64,000 nt of DNA. It comes from Shinella sp. SUS2 (GTDB lineage Bacteria > Pseudomonadota > Alphaproteobacteria > Rhizobiales > Rhizobiaceae). The stretch lies in the NCBI RefSeq assembly GCF_001262505.1, contig NZ_KQ410728.1:278744-342743 (forward strand), written 5' to 3'. Made by a program: the position numbers and the translations under genes. This document shows, one piece after another, positions 1 through 8,105 of this stretch; the stretch's first letter is position 1; each line of letters starts with the position of its first letter. The notes under the pieces were generated by a model. The model was not told the origin of the DNA. It ran no database searches and saw only the letters and a program-made list of their open reading frames with translations.

Positions 1-857
1 CGCCGGTCGACAGCTGCCAGGACATGCGCTCCGAAATGCTGACGGTCCTCACCGAGATGGGCGTCACCGTCGAGAAGCAGCACCACGAAGTGGCCGCCGC
101 CCAGCACGAGCTCGGCGTCAAGTTCGATACGCTGGTGCGCAGCGCCGACAAGGTGCAGATCTACAAGTACGTCGTGCACCAGGTCGCCAATGCCTATGGC
201 AAGACGGCCACCTTCATGCCGAAGCCGATTTTCGGCGACAACGGTTCGGGCATGCACGTCCACCTGTCGATCTGGAAGGATTCGAAGCCGCAGTTCGCCG
301 GTGACGAATATGCCGGCCTGTCGGAATCGTGCCTCTACTTCATCGGCGGCATCATCAAGCATGCCAAGTCGATCAACGCCTTCACCAACCCGACGACGAA
401 CTCCTACAAGCGTCTCGTCCCGGGCTATGAGGCGCCGGTCCTGCTCGCCTATTCGGCCCGCAACCGCTCGGCCTCGTGCCGCATTCCGTTCGGTACCGGT
501 CCGAAGTCCAAGCGCGTCGAAATCCGCTTCCCCGACCCGCTCGGCAACCCCTATCTCGGCTTCGCCGCCATGCTGATGGCCGGCCTCGACGGCATCAAGA
601 ACAAGATCCATCCCGGCAAGGCCATGGACAAGGATCTCTACGACCTGCCGCCGAAGGAACTGAAGAAGATCCCGACCGTCTGCGGCTCGCTGCGCGAAGC
701 GCTGGAAAGCCTCGACAAGGACCGCAAGTACCTGACCGCCGGCGGCGTCTTCGACGACGACCAGATCGACAGCTACATCGAGCTGAAGATGGTGGAAGTC
801 ATGCGCTTCGAAATGACCCCGCACCCGGTCGAGTTCGACATGTACTACTCCGCCTGA
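1..857 (+). CDS. glnA: Glutamine synthetase type I, C-terminal part (5' truncated by window)
   Basis: ATP-dependent amidation of glutamate to glutamine, the entry point of ammonia assimilation in the cytoplasm. The first complete codon is at position 3. About 284 residues are visible of the roughly 470 usual for bacterial GSI, so the N-terminal beta-grasp and the start of the catalytic barrel lie upstream. Visible signatures include [10 protein letters not shown], the ATP-site stretch around [13 protein letters not shown], and KDLYDLPP. The Tyr of KDLYDLPP (codon 639-641) aligns with the adenylylation site of enterobacterial GlnA, so covalent control by GlnE is likely. Ends in the family-typical [15 protein letters not shown] strong terminator follows 20 bp downstream. 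In rhizobia glnB usually precedes glnA; that region is outside the window. Confidence 0.97.
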   Translation, partial: PVDSCQDMRSEMLTVLTEMGVTVEKQHHEVAAAQHELGVKFDTLVRSADKVQIYKYVVHQVANAYGKTATFMPKPIFGDNGSGMHVHLSIWKDSKPQFAGDEYAGLSESCLYFIGGIIKHAKSINAFTNPTTNSYKRLVPGYEAPVLLAYSARNRSASCRIPFGTGPKSKRVEIRFPDPLGNPYLGFAAMLMAGLDGIKNKIHPGKAMDKDLYDLPPKELKKIPTVCGSLREALESLDKDRKYLTAGGVFDDDQIDSYIELKMVEVMRFEMTPHPVEFDMYYSA

Positions 858-876
858 TCGGCAGCGACCCACGACG

Positions 877-904
877 AAAAACCCGGCCTCTGGCCGGGTT
901 TTTT
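877..904. terminator. Bidirectional intrinsic terminator between glnA and the TAXI gene
   Basis: A perfect 12-bp stem, AAAAACCCGGCC at 877-888 and GGCCGGGTTTTT at 892-903, closes a 3-nt loop (TCT). A-tracts and T-tracts flank it on both sides, so it can stop glnA from the left and the convergent minus-strand gene from the right. Confidence 0.92.
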
Positions 905-944
905 GTTTATCGCGGAGCGTTGTGGCGGCGCGGGAATGTCCTGC

Positions 945-1976
945 CTACGGCTGGAGCCGCTGCTTCAACAGGTTGAGATATTCCTCGTTGCTGTCGTCCG
1001 TCGCGCTGGTGGCAGCCGCAGCGGGCTTGCAGGCGGGCTTGTAGTCGAGCGCCATGCCGGCCTTCACGCAGACGCCGACCTGCCAGCCCGGCGGCAGCGC
1101 GGTGAGATCCACCGTCTTCCACTTCGGATGGCCCGTCGTCTTCAGCTTGTCGAGGCCGGTGACGATGAGGTTGGAGAAGTCCGCCACCGTCTTGCAGCTG
1201 TCGCGGTGATAGGCGTTGCGCTTCGTGTCGTAGTCGTAGGTCATCATCACCGCCTTGACGGCGATGAGATCCACCGGCTTGTCCTGGAAGGAATAGGTGC
1301 CGGGCTCGATGCGCGAGGGCGTATAGGTGGCCAGCAGGGGCGCCTCGGTGATCGGCACGAGGTGGAATTTCGTCTTGTCGATGGCGTTGCCGGTAAAGAG
1401 CGAGGCGGGCGCACCGGCAACGTAGAAGAAGGCGTCGATCTCGCCGGAGACAAGCTTCGGCAGCGCCTCGTCCGGGTTGATGTCCATGCGCTCGCCGGCC
1501 TTGACCTGAAGGATGTCCATGATGAGCGTGGCGGTGAGGAAGGTGCCCGAATCCTTCTTGCCGACAGCCACCTTCTTGCCGGCGAGATCCTTCAGGCTGC
1601 CAATGTCGGTGCGCGCGAGGACGTGGATCTCCTCGTTGTAGAGCGGGAACATGATGCGCACGCCCTTGACGGCCTTCTGCACCTCCGGATCGTTCTTCTC
1701 GAAGGTCTTCAGATATTCGAGCACGTCGCTCTGGACGATGCCGAACTGGGTGTTGCGGCGATTGCGCACGCCGACGAAATTCTCCAGCGATCCCGCGCTT
1801 TCCAGCACATTGAGCATCTGGCCGCATTCGGCCCCGAGCGCGGCGATATCGCGGCCGATCTTGATATAGGTGCCCTGCGGGCCGCCGGTCATGATGTTGC
1901 GCTCGAAATCCGCGGCGAAAGCGCCCGCGGTGGAAAGCGCCAGTCCGAGCACGGCCAAAAGAACAGATCGCTTCAT
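945..1976 (-). CDS. TAXI-family TRAP transporter solute-binding protein, orphan
   Basis: 343-residue periplasmic binding protein. Residues 1-21 form a signal peptide ending in GAFA, before ADFERN. The mature protein begins with TGGPQGTYIKIGRDIA (about 30-45), the family-defining glycine-rich segment of TAXI (TRAP-associated extracytoplasmic immunogenic) proteins, and continues with the NRRNTQFGIVQSDVL and ALPKLVSGEIDAFFYVAG segments of the fold. Such proteins deliver a carboxylate-type ligand, often glutamate or a dicarboxylate, to a fused DctQM permease. No TRAP permease gene is adjacent: the upstream neighbour 38 bp away is a membrane-anchored coiled-coil protein on the same strand, and glnA converges on the other side. 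Start ATG has AGGA directly before it and GGGAG 9 nt upstream. Ligand and permease partner unknown. Confidence 0.85.
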   Translation of the reverse strand: MKRSVLLAVLGLALSTAGAFAADFERNIMTGGPQGTYIKIGRDIAALGAECGQMLNVLESAGSLENFVGVRNRRNTQFGIVQSDVLEYLKTFEKNDPEVQKAVKGVRIMFPLYNEEIHVLARTDIGSLKDLAGKKVAVGKKDSGTFLTATLIMDILQVKAGERMDINPDEALPKLVSGEIDAFFYVAGAPASLFTGNAIDKTKFHLVPITEAPLLATYTPSRIEPGTYSFQDKPVDLIAVKAVMMTYDYDTKRNAYHRDSCKTVADFSNLIVTGLDKLKTTGHPKWKTVDLTALPPGWQVGVCVKAGMALDYKPACKPAAAATSATDDSNEEYLNLLKQRLQP

Positions 1977-2014
1977 TCCTGGTCTCCCTTAGAGGATACG
2001 TTCAAGGTTACGGC

Positions 2015-3058
2015 TCAGCAGTCACTGTCGAGGTCGCGCATCAGGTTTCGCAGCGCAAGAACCGGGATGCGGCGGAAGACGCCACCAAGCGCGCTCGTCA
2101 CGCATTCGCCGGCCGCAAGCGAGCGTTCGAGCTGGTCGCGCTGTACGCTGGTCAGGGCATCGAGACCGGGCGTTTCGCGCATCGCTTCGGCCACGCGTGC
2201 GCCGTTGCGCGGGTTGAGGGTCGGGATGACGGCATCCCGGGCAGCCTCGCCGGTCGCCTCCTTCTCCGGCACCGCCTTGCGGCCATTGTCGTTCGGTTCC
2301 TTCGGCAGCGCCATGCAGCTCGCTGCCTCGAGCGCTTCGACCTGCCCCGTCAGCGCCCTGGTGCGCTCGCCGAGGGCCGCGATTTCCGCGTCCTTGCGCT
2401 TGATCTCGTCTTCCAGCGCCGGGAGGTTCTTCGTGCGCAGCGCCTCTTCGGCCTTGCGAACCTTGTCCAGCTCCTCACGCAGGCTGGCGGTCTCGGCCTT
2501 CAGCGTCTCGGCCTCAGCGCCGCGCGCGGCAGCCTGCTGGGTGCAGGTCTTTTCAAGACCGGCGATCTTGTCGGTCTGGAGCGAAAGGCGCCGCTCGCGG
2601 TCCTTAACGGCCTCCTCGGCCTTCTTCCGCTGCGCCTCGGCATCCGCGACGCGCTGGCCGAGCAGTTCGATCTCGTTCTCGAGCGCGGGCACGACCTCCT
2701 GCGCAAGCTTGGTGCGTTCGGCGGCGATCGTCGCCACATCCGAATCCGATGCATTCGCATCCTTGCGCAGGGCCTCGACCTGGCGTTTGAGCTTGCCGCT
2801 CTCCTCGGTCAGCGCCTGTGCCTTCTGGGTACTTTCCTCGACCTGGGCGGCGCGGGCGTCGAGTTCGCGCGCAAGGTCCGCAATGCGCGTGTCGCGCGCG
2901 TCGATCTCGCTGCGCGGAATGGCGTCGTCCATCAGCCGTAAGGCGCCGTAGCCGCCGGCAGCCCCAAGCGCCAGACACACCACGGAGGCGAAGAGGATGC
3001 CCCCGATGCCGCTGCTTGCCGCCTGTACGTTACCGCTCCTGCCCCATTGATTGTTCAT
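2015..3058 (-). CDS. Membrane-anchored coiled-coil protein of unknown function
   Basis: 347 residues when started at MNNQWGRSGN. The reading frame stays open 93 codons further upstream, but that part overlaps the start of divergent hspQ and looks non-coding. One transmembrane segment at about residues 17-40 (GIGGILFASVVCLALGAAGG) is followed by a long alanine/glutamate/lysine-rich coiled coil (about 50-245), with heptads such as LARELDARAAQVEES. A C-terminal globular segment (about 270-347) ends in VLALRNLMRDLDSDC. The topology suggests a short cytoplasmic N-terminus and a large periplasmic part. I recognise no named domain. It may be cotranscribed with the downstream TAXI binding protein (38-bp gap). 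Confidence 0.7.
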   Translation of the reverse strand: MNNQWGRSGNVQAASSGIGGILFASVVCLALGAAGGYGALRLMDDAIPRSEIDARDTRIADLARELDARAAQVEESTQKAQALTEESGKLKRQVEALRKDANASDSDVATIAAERTKLAQEVVPALENEIELLGQRVADAEAQRKKAEEAVKDRERRLSLQTDKIAGLEKTCTQQAAARGAEAETLKAETASLREELDKVRKAEEALRTKNLPALEDEIKRKDAEIAALGERTRALTGQVEALEAASCMALPKEPNDNGRKAVPEKEATGEAARDAVIPTLNPRNGARVAEAMRETPGLDALTSVQRDQLERSLAAGECVTSALGGVFRRIPVLALRNLMRDLDSDC

Positions 3059-3162
3059 GCCACCCGATCCACGCGAGACGCCCCCTTTCGAGGTACGCCG
3101 AAACCACCGGTGGCGCAAGCGCCCCACCCCCTTGGATAAAGACGTGTCAGACGGCTGAACTA

Positions 3163-3191
3163 TTGATGTTTCGGCGTATTTACCCAAATAT
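3163..3191 (+). promoter_or_regulatory. Possible hspQ promoter
   Basis: TTGATG at 3163-3168 (-35 like), a 17-bp spacer, and AAATAT at 3186-3191 (-10 like), 22 bp before the hspQ ATG. The -10 match is weak. I looked for a rhizobial RpoH-type promoter (CTTG with a CCTATA-like -10) in this interval and saw no convincing match. Confidence 0.3.
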
Positions 3192-3212
3192 AAGTGGAAA
3201 GGTAGGTACGCC

Positions 3213-3545
3213 ATGAAGATGCGTAACGCAAAATTTGCCATTGGCGACATCGTCCGCCATCGGGTTTTCCCCTTCCGTGGCGTGATCTTTGACGTCGATC
3301 CGGAATTCGCCAACACGGAGGAGTGGTGGAATGCCATTCCCGCCGAAATCCGGCCATCGAAGGATCAACCGTTCTATCATCTCTTCGCGGAGAACGAGGA
3401 CACGGAATATGTCGCCTATGTCTCCGAACAGAATCTCGTGCCCGACGAGAGCGGCAAGCCGATCCGCCATCCGCAGGTCCGCGCCCTTATGGATGTGGAC
3501 AAGGGGCATTATCGCTGGAAGGAGCAGAGCGGCATCTTTCACTGA
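3213..3545 (+). CDS. hspQ: Heat shock protein HspQ (YccV-like hemimethylated-DNA-binding family)
   Basis: 110 residues, typical family length. The protein carries KFAIGDIVRHRVFPFRGVIFDVDPEF (about 7-32), then WWNAIP, QPFYHLFAEN and YVAYVSEQNLVPD, the conserved core of the HspQ/YccV domain. In Escherichia coli HspQ is a small heat-shock protein that binds hemimethylated DNA in vitro and acts as a specificity-enhancing factor for Lon. It is a single-gene unit: divergent from the coiled-coil gene and convergent with the IalB-family gene, separated by a symmetrical terminator. A GGAAAGGTAGG purine stretch before the ATG serves as ribosome binding site. Confidence 0.92.
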   Translation: MKMRNAKFAIGDIVRHRVFPFRGVIFDVDPEFANTEEWWNAIPAEIRPSKDQPFYHLFAENEDTEYVAYVSEQNLVPDESGKPIRHPQVRALMDVDKGHYRWKEQSGIFH

Positions 3546-3583
3546 AGCCGCGCTTCGGCCAACCGCCCCTGCTTCGCCCAACA

Positions 3584-3610
3584 AAAAACCCGGCCGATGG
3601 CCGGGTTTTT
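3584..3610. terminator. Bidirectional intrinsic terminator between hspQ and the IalB-family gene
   Basis: AAAAACCCGGCC (3584-3595), loop GAT, GGCCGGGTTTTT (3599-3610). Both 12-nt arms are identical to those of the terminator at 877-904. A/T tracts on both sides allow use from either strand. Confidence 0.92.
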
Positions 3611-3634
3611 CATAAGTCTTGCGAAGCGTCTCGC

Positions 3635-4264
3635 TTACTGGCTCTTGGCAGCCTTCTGGGCTTCCTCGAGCTTCTTGCGGGCTTCTTCCGCCTTCTTCTG
3701 CATTTCTTCCTGCAGCAGACGCTGGCGCTCTTCGAGCTGCGACTGCTCGATCGGTTCGCCGTCGAACACGCCGGTGAAGCCTTCAAGCGAAATCTTGATC
3801 GGGTTCGGCGCGCGCTGGAAGTTGACCGAGGTCAGGACGAGTTCGCCGCCCTTCTTGAGGCTGGCGAGCATCTGGTCGGTCAGCGGCACTTCGGCGACGC
3901 ACTTGTCGGGCATGCAGATGGCGTAGTCGAGCTTCTGGGCCTTGCCACCGTCGATCTGCATCTGAACGCCCGGCGGGATCAGACGGGCGCTCGGCACCGA
4001 GACCTGCATGATCTTGCGGTTGGTCTTGCCGGCAACGGTGATGAGGCCGACAGCGGTGATGAGCTGGCCGCTATTGGCCGTCAGCAGGTTCTGCACGATG
4101 CAGACGTCGTTGTCTTCCTGCTTGGTGCAGACCTTGAACCAGCCCTTCGGCGGAACAGCTGCCTGCTGCTGTGCCAGCGAAGCGGAAGGAGCAGCCGCCA
4201 GGGCAACGGAAGCAGCAAAGGCGGAAAGCACGGTCCGCTTGATGAGGTGCGATGTGAAGATCAT
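3635..4264 (-). CDS. Invasion-associated locus B (IalB) family periplasmic protein
   Basis: 209 residues. A signal peptide covers about 1-31 (hydrophobic core SAFAASVALAAAPSASLAQ). The mature part carries the IalB domain: WFKVCTKQEDNDVCIVQ, then IPPGVQMQIDGGKAQKLDYAICMPDKCVAEVPL. Four cysteines are arranged as in the family and are likely paired in two disulfides. The last 45 residues are a charged, helix-forming tail (LEERQRLLQEEMQKKAEEARKK) that is probably coiled coil. The founding member in Bartonella is linked to erythrocyte invasion; in free-living Rhizobiales several paralogs exist without a clear role, so the name describes the fold only. Transcribed alone, divergent from the peptide-binding protein gene. 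Confidence 0.88.
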   Translation of the reverse strand: MIFTSHLIKRTVLSAFAASVALAAAPSASLAQQQAAVPPKGWFKVCTKQEDNDVCIVQNLLTANSGQLITAVGLITVAGKTNRKIMQVSVPSARLIPPGVQMQIDGGKAQKLDYAICMPDKCVAEVPLTDQMLASLKKGGELVLTSVNFQRAPNPIKISLEGFTGVFDGEPIEQSQLEERQRLLQEEMQKKAEEARKKLEEAQKAAKSQ

Positions 4265-4541
4265 AACGATTTCGGTCTCCTGAAAATCCGGTGCCGGAGC
4301 GACAGCGCCCCCTTTGGGTCCCTTTCGGGCGATTTGGTCAGCCGTGCGCTCTCCTGTCGGCGAAATGAGGCATTTGCATGACCCGCTTCGGGGAACCCTG
4401 TTACAATGGGCCGCGCCGGATATCCAGCCTTTCTTGATGAAATTCCCGCGTGTATTCGATTTCCCTCACCTGCCACGCTGCCGTCCTGTTTCAAGCGCGT
4501 ATAATGGGAAAGAATCATCCGGACCCCACGAGGAGACACAA
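4265..4541. other. Divergent intergenic region, IalB-family gene / YejA-like gene
   Basis: 277 bp with no reading frame I can support. It must hold both promoters. TACAAT at 4402-4407 resembles a plus-strand -10 box, but the nearest -35-like TTGCAT (4374-4379) is 22 bp away, which is too far. I therefore do not assign a promoter. Confidence 0.4.
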
Positions 4542-6353
4542 TTGCGCCCCTTCCTGACGGCCCTTGCCGCCTGCCTTCTCGGCCTGCCCGCGACCTTCGC
4601 CCATGCCGCCCCGGTTCACGGCATCGCCATGCACGGCGCGCCGGCCCTGCCGGCGGACTACAAGCATTTCAGCTACGTCGATCCGGACGTGAAGAAGGGC
4701 GGGCGCATCTCCTACGGCGTCGTCGGCACTTTCGATAGCCTCAATCCCTTCATTCTCAAGAGCATGCGCACCACGGCGCGCGGCATGTGGGACCCCGAAT
4801 TCGGCAATCTCGTCTACGAATCGCTGATGGTGCGCTCGCGCGACGAGGCCTTCACCATGTACGGCCTTCTGGCCGAAAGCGTGGAGTGGGACGACGATCG
4901 CAGCTTCGTCGAGTTCCACCTCAACCCAAAGGCACGCTGGGCGGACGGCAAGCCGGTGACGCCCGAGGACGTCATCTTCACCTTCGAGCTGATGCGGGAC
5001 AAGGGCCGCGCGCCCTTCAGCATCCGCCTGAACAGCGTGGAAAAACTCGAAAAGACCAGCAACAACAGCGTCCGCTTCACCTTCAACGACAAGGGTGACC
5101 GCGAGGCACCGCTCCTGATCGCACTCTCGCCGATCCTGCCGAAGCACGCCACCGATGTGGAGACGTTCGACCGGTCGTCGCTCGCCCTGCCGCTCGGCTC
5201 CGGCCCCTACAAGGTCAAGCTGGTGAAACCCGGCGAGCGCATCGTCTACGAGCGCGATCAGAACTATTGGGGCAAGGACATCCCCTCCAAGGTCGGTTTC
5301 GACAATTACGACGAAATCTCGGTGGAGTACTTCCTGCAGGACAACTCGCTGTTCGAGGCCTTCAAGAAGGGCGCGGTCGACATCTACCAGGAAGGCAATC
5401 CGACCAAATGGGCGCGCGGCTACGATTTCCCCGCTGTCCAGTCCGGTACGGTCATCAAGGATGCCGTGAAATCGAAGCTGCCGCCCGTCATGTTCGGTTT
5501 CGTCTTCAACACAAGGCGTCCGATGTTCCAGAACGCGGAACTGCGCAAGGCGCTGCTCTATGCCTTCGACTTCGAATGGGTCAACCGCAGCCTGTTTGAA
5601 AACGCCTATACCCGCACGGAAAGCTTTTGGCAGAACACCGCGCTGTCCGCGCTCAGCGCACCGATCGACGCACGGGAGCGCGAGATCCTCGGCGATGCGG
5701 CGAGCCGGATCGATCCGGCCCTCCTCGACGGCACCTATCGTCTACCGGTGACCGATGGTTCGGGCCGCGACCGCAAGGTGCTGCGCGAGGCGATGAACCA
5801 TTTCAAGGCTGCCGGCTATTCCATCAAGGACGGCCGCATGGTCGATGCCTCGGGCAAGCCGCTCGCCTTCGAGATCATGACGCAGAATGCCGATCAGGAA
5901 AAACTCGCCCTCGCCTACCAGCGCTTCCTGGGCGCGCTCGGCATTCGCATCACGCTCAGGACCGTCGATGATTCGCAGTACCAGAGCCGGAGCCAGACCT
6001 TCGACTACGACGTCATCATGAAGGCCTTCCTCTCCTCCCTGTCGCCGGGCCTCGAACAGGTGCGGCGCTGGGGATCGCAGGCACGCGACACGGAAGGCAG
6101 CGAAAGCTTTGCGGGCGTTGCCGATCCCGACCTCGACCGCGTCATGGCTGCCATCCTTTCCGCCCGCACGGCAGAGGATTTTGGCTCGGCCGTACGGGCC
6201 CAGGACAGGATGCTGCTGTCCGGCAACTATGTCGTGCCGCTCTATCATCTCGGCGAGCAATGGATCGCGCGCAACAAGAACATCGGCCGCCCGGACATGA
6301 CGCCGCTCTGGGGCTTTCAGCTTCCCGTCTGGTGGGATGAACGGGTGCAATAA
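4542..6353 (+). CDS. Extracellular solute-binding protein family 5, YejA-like (oligopeptide/microcin C-type ABC transporter)
   Basis: 603 residues from a TTG start at 4542, chosen because AGGAG lies 6 nt upstream and the protein then begins with a clean signal peptide (about 1-23, ending THAHAA-type). The longer frame upstream has no signal sequence. The mature start HGIAMHGAPALPADYKHFSY and DPDVKKGGRI-SYG-GTFDSLNPFI are typical of YejA homologs, followed by the SBP_bac_5 fold (VTPEDVIFTFELM, LPLGSGPYKV, NAELRKALLYAFDFEW). Such proteins capture peptides in the periplasm for a YejBEF-type importer. No permease or ATPase gene is adjacent, so it must work with a transporter encoded elsewhere or be a spare specificity subunit. 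Confidence 0.85.
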   Translation: MRPFLTALAACLLGLPATFAHAAPVHGIAMHGAPALPADYKHFSYVDPDVKKGGRISYGVVGTFDSLNPFILKSMRTTARGMWDPEFGNLVYESLMVRSRDEAFTMYGLLAESVEWDDDRSFVEFHLNPKARWADGKPVTPEDVIFTFELMRDKGRAPFSIRLNSVEKLEKTSNNSVRFTFNDKGDREAPLLIALSPILPKHATDVETFDRSSLALPLGSGPYKVKLVKPGERIVYERDQNYWGKDIPSKVGFDNYDEISVEYFLQDNSLFEAFKKGAVDIYQEGNPTKWARGYDFPAVQSGTVIKDAVKSKLPPVMFGFVFNTRRPMFQNAELRKALLYAFDFEWVNRSLFENAYTRTESFWQNTALSALSAPIDAREREILGDAASRIDPALLDGTYRLPVTDGSGRDRKVLREAMNHFKAAGYSIKDGRMVDASGKPLAFEIMTQNADQEKLALAYQRFLGALGIRITLRTVDDSQYQSRSQTFDYDVIMKAFLSSLSPGLEQVRRWGSQARDTEGSESFAGVADPDLDRVMAAILSARTAEDFGSAVRAQDRMLLSGNYVVPLYHLGEQWIARNKNIGRPDMTPLWGFQLPVWWDERVQ

Positions 6354-6376
6354 AAAGAGGCTATCCCCAGAATTGG

Positions 6377-6394
6377 GGTTACCTCCAGGTAACC
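6377..6394. promoter_or_regulatory. 18-bp palindrome upstream of the DsbA/FrnE-like gene (operator candidate)
   Basis: Arms GGTTACCT (6377-6384) and AGGTAACC (6387-6394) are exact reverse complements around a 2-bp centre. It lies 24 bp after the YejA-like stop and 155 bp before the next start. No T-run follows, so a terminator is unlikely; a dimeric-repressor or activator site is the more natural reading. Confidence 0.45.
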
Positions 6395-6549
6395 TGTTGA
6401 AAGCGGCGGCAAGCCGGCCTATCTCGGCAGTAAGAGCACGGCGCGCCCTATCGGGCCGCCGCCGTCGCAGATGTTTGACACTGCCACGCAGACCGCGCAT
6501 GCGGCTGCGCGGTGGCCGGGATTGTCCGGCGCCTTGAAAGGAAATGCAG

Positions 6550-7221
6550 ATGGAAGCCATTACGATCGATGTCGTCTCCGACGTCGTCTGCCCATGGTGC
6601 TATCTCGGCAAGAAGCGTCTCGAACAGGCGATCGAGGCGGTCAAGGACGATCTCGCGGTCGCCGTGACGTTCCGCCCTTACCAGCTCAATCCCGACATGC
6701 CGGCCGAAGGGGTCGACCACAAGAAGCACCTGGCTGAAAAACTGGGTGGCGAGGAGGCGGTAACGCGCGCGCATGAAATGCTGGCGGGGCTCGGCCAGGA
6801 AGCCGGCATCGACTTCGACTTTCCTGCCGTGAAGATCAGCCCGAACACGCTCGACGCCCACCGCCTGCTGCGCTGGGCGATGATCGAAGGCCCCGAGGTG
6901 CAGAGTCGCGTCGCGGTTGCGCTCTTCAAGGCCTATTTCGAGGAGGGCCGCAATGTCGGCGATCGTGCCGTCTTGCTCGACATAGCCGAGGCCTGCGGCA
7001 TGGACCGCGCCGTCGTCACTGCGCTCTTTTCGGCCGGCGCGGATGTCGATTCGGTCAAGGAGGAGATCGGCATGGCCCGCGACATGGGCGTGACCGGCGT
7101 TCCCTGCTTCATCATCGACAACAAGTATGCCGTGATGGGTGCGCAGTCGGTGGACGTGCTGACCAATGCCTTCCGTGAGATCGCGGCCCTGAAGGCGCAG
7201 GAGCGCATCGGGAAGAACTGA
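6550..7221 (+). CDS. DsbA family oxidoreductase (FrnE / 2-hydroxychromene-2-carboxylate isomerase-like)
   Basis: 223 residues from the ATG at 6550 (AGGA 7 nt upstream); an in-frame ATG at 6544 sits only 1 nt after that site and is less likely. Cytoplasmic thioredoxin-fold protein with no signal peptide. It has a C14-P-W-C17 redox motif after a short beta strand (ITIDVVSDVV), an all-helical insert, and the cis-Pro loop TGVPCFIIDNKYAV. FrnE relatives are implicated in disulfide handling under oxidative stress; related isomerases use glutathione. The presence of both active-site cysteines favours the oxidoreductase branch. The substrate is unknown. Confidence 0.85.
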   Translation: MEAITIDVVSDVVCPWCYLGKKRLEQAIEAVKDDLAVAVTFRPYQLNPDMPAEGVDHKKHLAEKLGGEEAVTRAHEMLAGLGQEAGIDFDFPAVKISPNTLDAHRLLRWAMIEGPEVQSRVAVALFKAYFEEGRNVGDRAVLLDIAEACGMDRAVVTALFSAGADVDSVKEEIGMARDMGVTGVPCFIIDNKYAVMGAQSVDVLTNAFREIAALKAQERIGKN

Positions 7222-7241
7222 GCAGGAGGGGCGCGGCACCT

Positions 7242-8000
7242 CTATCCGCTGCGCCGTGCCTCGAACGTCATGGTTCCGGTGTTCTTTCCAGGTGCCTGGC
7301 CGAAGACATAGTCGCTGGACACGATGACATCGGAAAACCCGGTCGCCTCCAGGGCAAGCCTGAGTTCCTGCATGCCCCACCAGCGCAGCGTGAAGAGGTC
7401 GAGCTCGCTTTCGAGCAGTGCTCCTCCCGACCACCGTTCATAACGCAGGTACGCCGATGTCGTCTGGGACACATAGTCCGGCTCGGCGCGATGGTCGAGC
7501 AGGGTTAGGAGATCGCCTTCTGCTGTTTTCCAGCTGCGCGTCGGCGCCGCCGAGCCGAAAAGGCCATCGATCCCGCCTATGTCGATGATAAGCCTGCCGC
7601 CGGGCAGAAGGTGAGCATGAAGGCGCCGGAGGAAGGCAAGCGCATCGTTCCCATCGGTGATGAGCTGAAAGGAACCGGCGGGAATGATGGCCGCCGCGAA
7701 CCGCCTGTCGTAATGAAATGTCTCGAAGGTCTGCTGCGAAAGTCTGGCGACGATGCCGCGGGCCTGACACGCCTCCCGGCCATAGGCCAGCATCTCCTCG
7801 GAAGCATCGAACCCGTCTACGTCTATGCCCGCCTCGCGAAGCGGTACATAGACGCGCCCATTGCCCACTGCCGGTTCGAGGACGGGCCCACCGCATTCCT
7901 GGAGTCGTGCACGGTAATATTCGACATCACCGAACGAGCGGCCGACGGGTTTGTCCAGATTGTAAACAAGTGACGCTAAAGAACTGTATCTATTATTCAT
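7242..8000 (-). CDS. Class I SAM-dependent methyltransferase
   Basis: 252 residues from the ATG at 8000. An in-frame GTG at 8015 exists, but GTGGAG, which would be the ribosome binding site for the ATG, lies inside that extension. Rossmann-like methyltransferase signatures: motif I VLEPAVGNGRVYVPL (about residues 45-59), acidic end of strand 2 VDGFDASEEML, motif post-I and LHAHLLPGGRLIIDIGG. The substrate cannot be told from sequence. The 5' region is markedly more AT-rich than its neighbours and contains a small hairpin (CGAGA-AAAA-TCTCG, 8015-8028) just upstream of the start. Convergent with the DsbA-like gene (20-bp gap). Confidence 0.85.
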   Translation of the reverse strand: MNNRYSSLASLVYNLDKPVGRSFGDVEYYRARLQECGGPVLEPAVGNGRVYVPLREAGIDVDGFDASEEMLAYGREACQARGIVARLSQQTFETFHYDRRFAAAIIPAGSFQLITDGNDALAFLRRLHAHLLPGGRLIIDIGGIDGLFGSAAPTRSWKTAEGDLLTLLDHRAEPDYVSQTTSAYLRYERWSGGALLESELDLFTLRWWGMQELRLALEATGFSDVIVSSDYVFGQAPGKNTGTMTFEARRSG

Positions 8001-8105
8001 ATCTATATTCTCCACGAGAAAAATCTCGCATGCTCAAATTACCAGTCCCGCGAGATTCAGGAACCGGCAAAGCTGCAGGTTTGAAAAGCTTCCCGAGCTT
8101 TGGAT

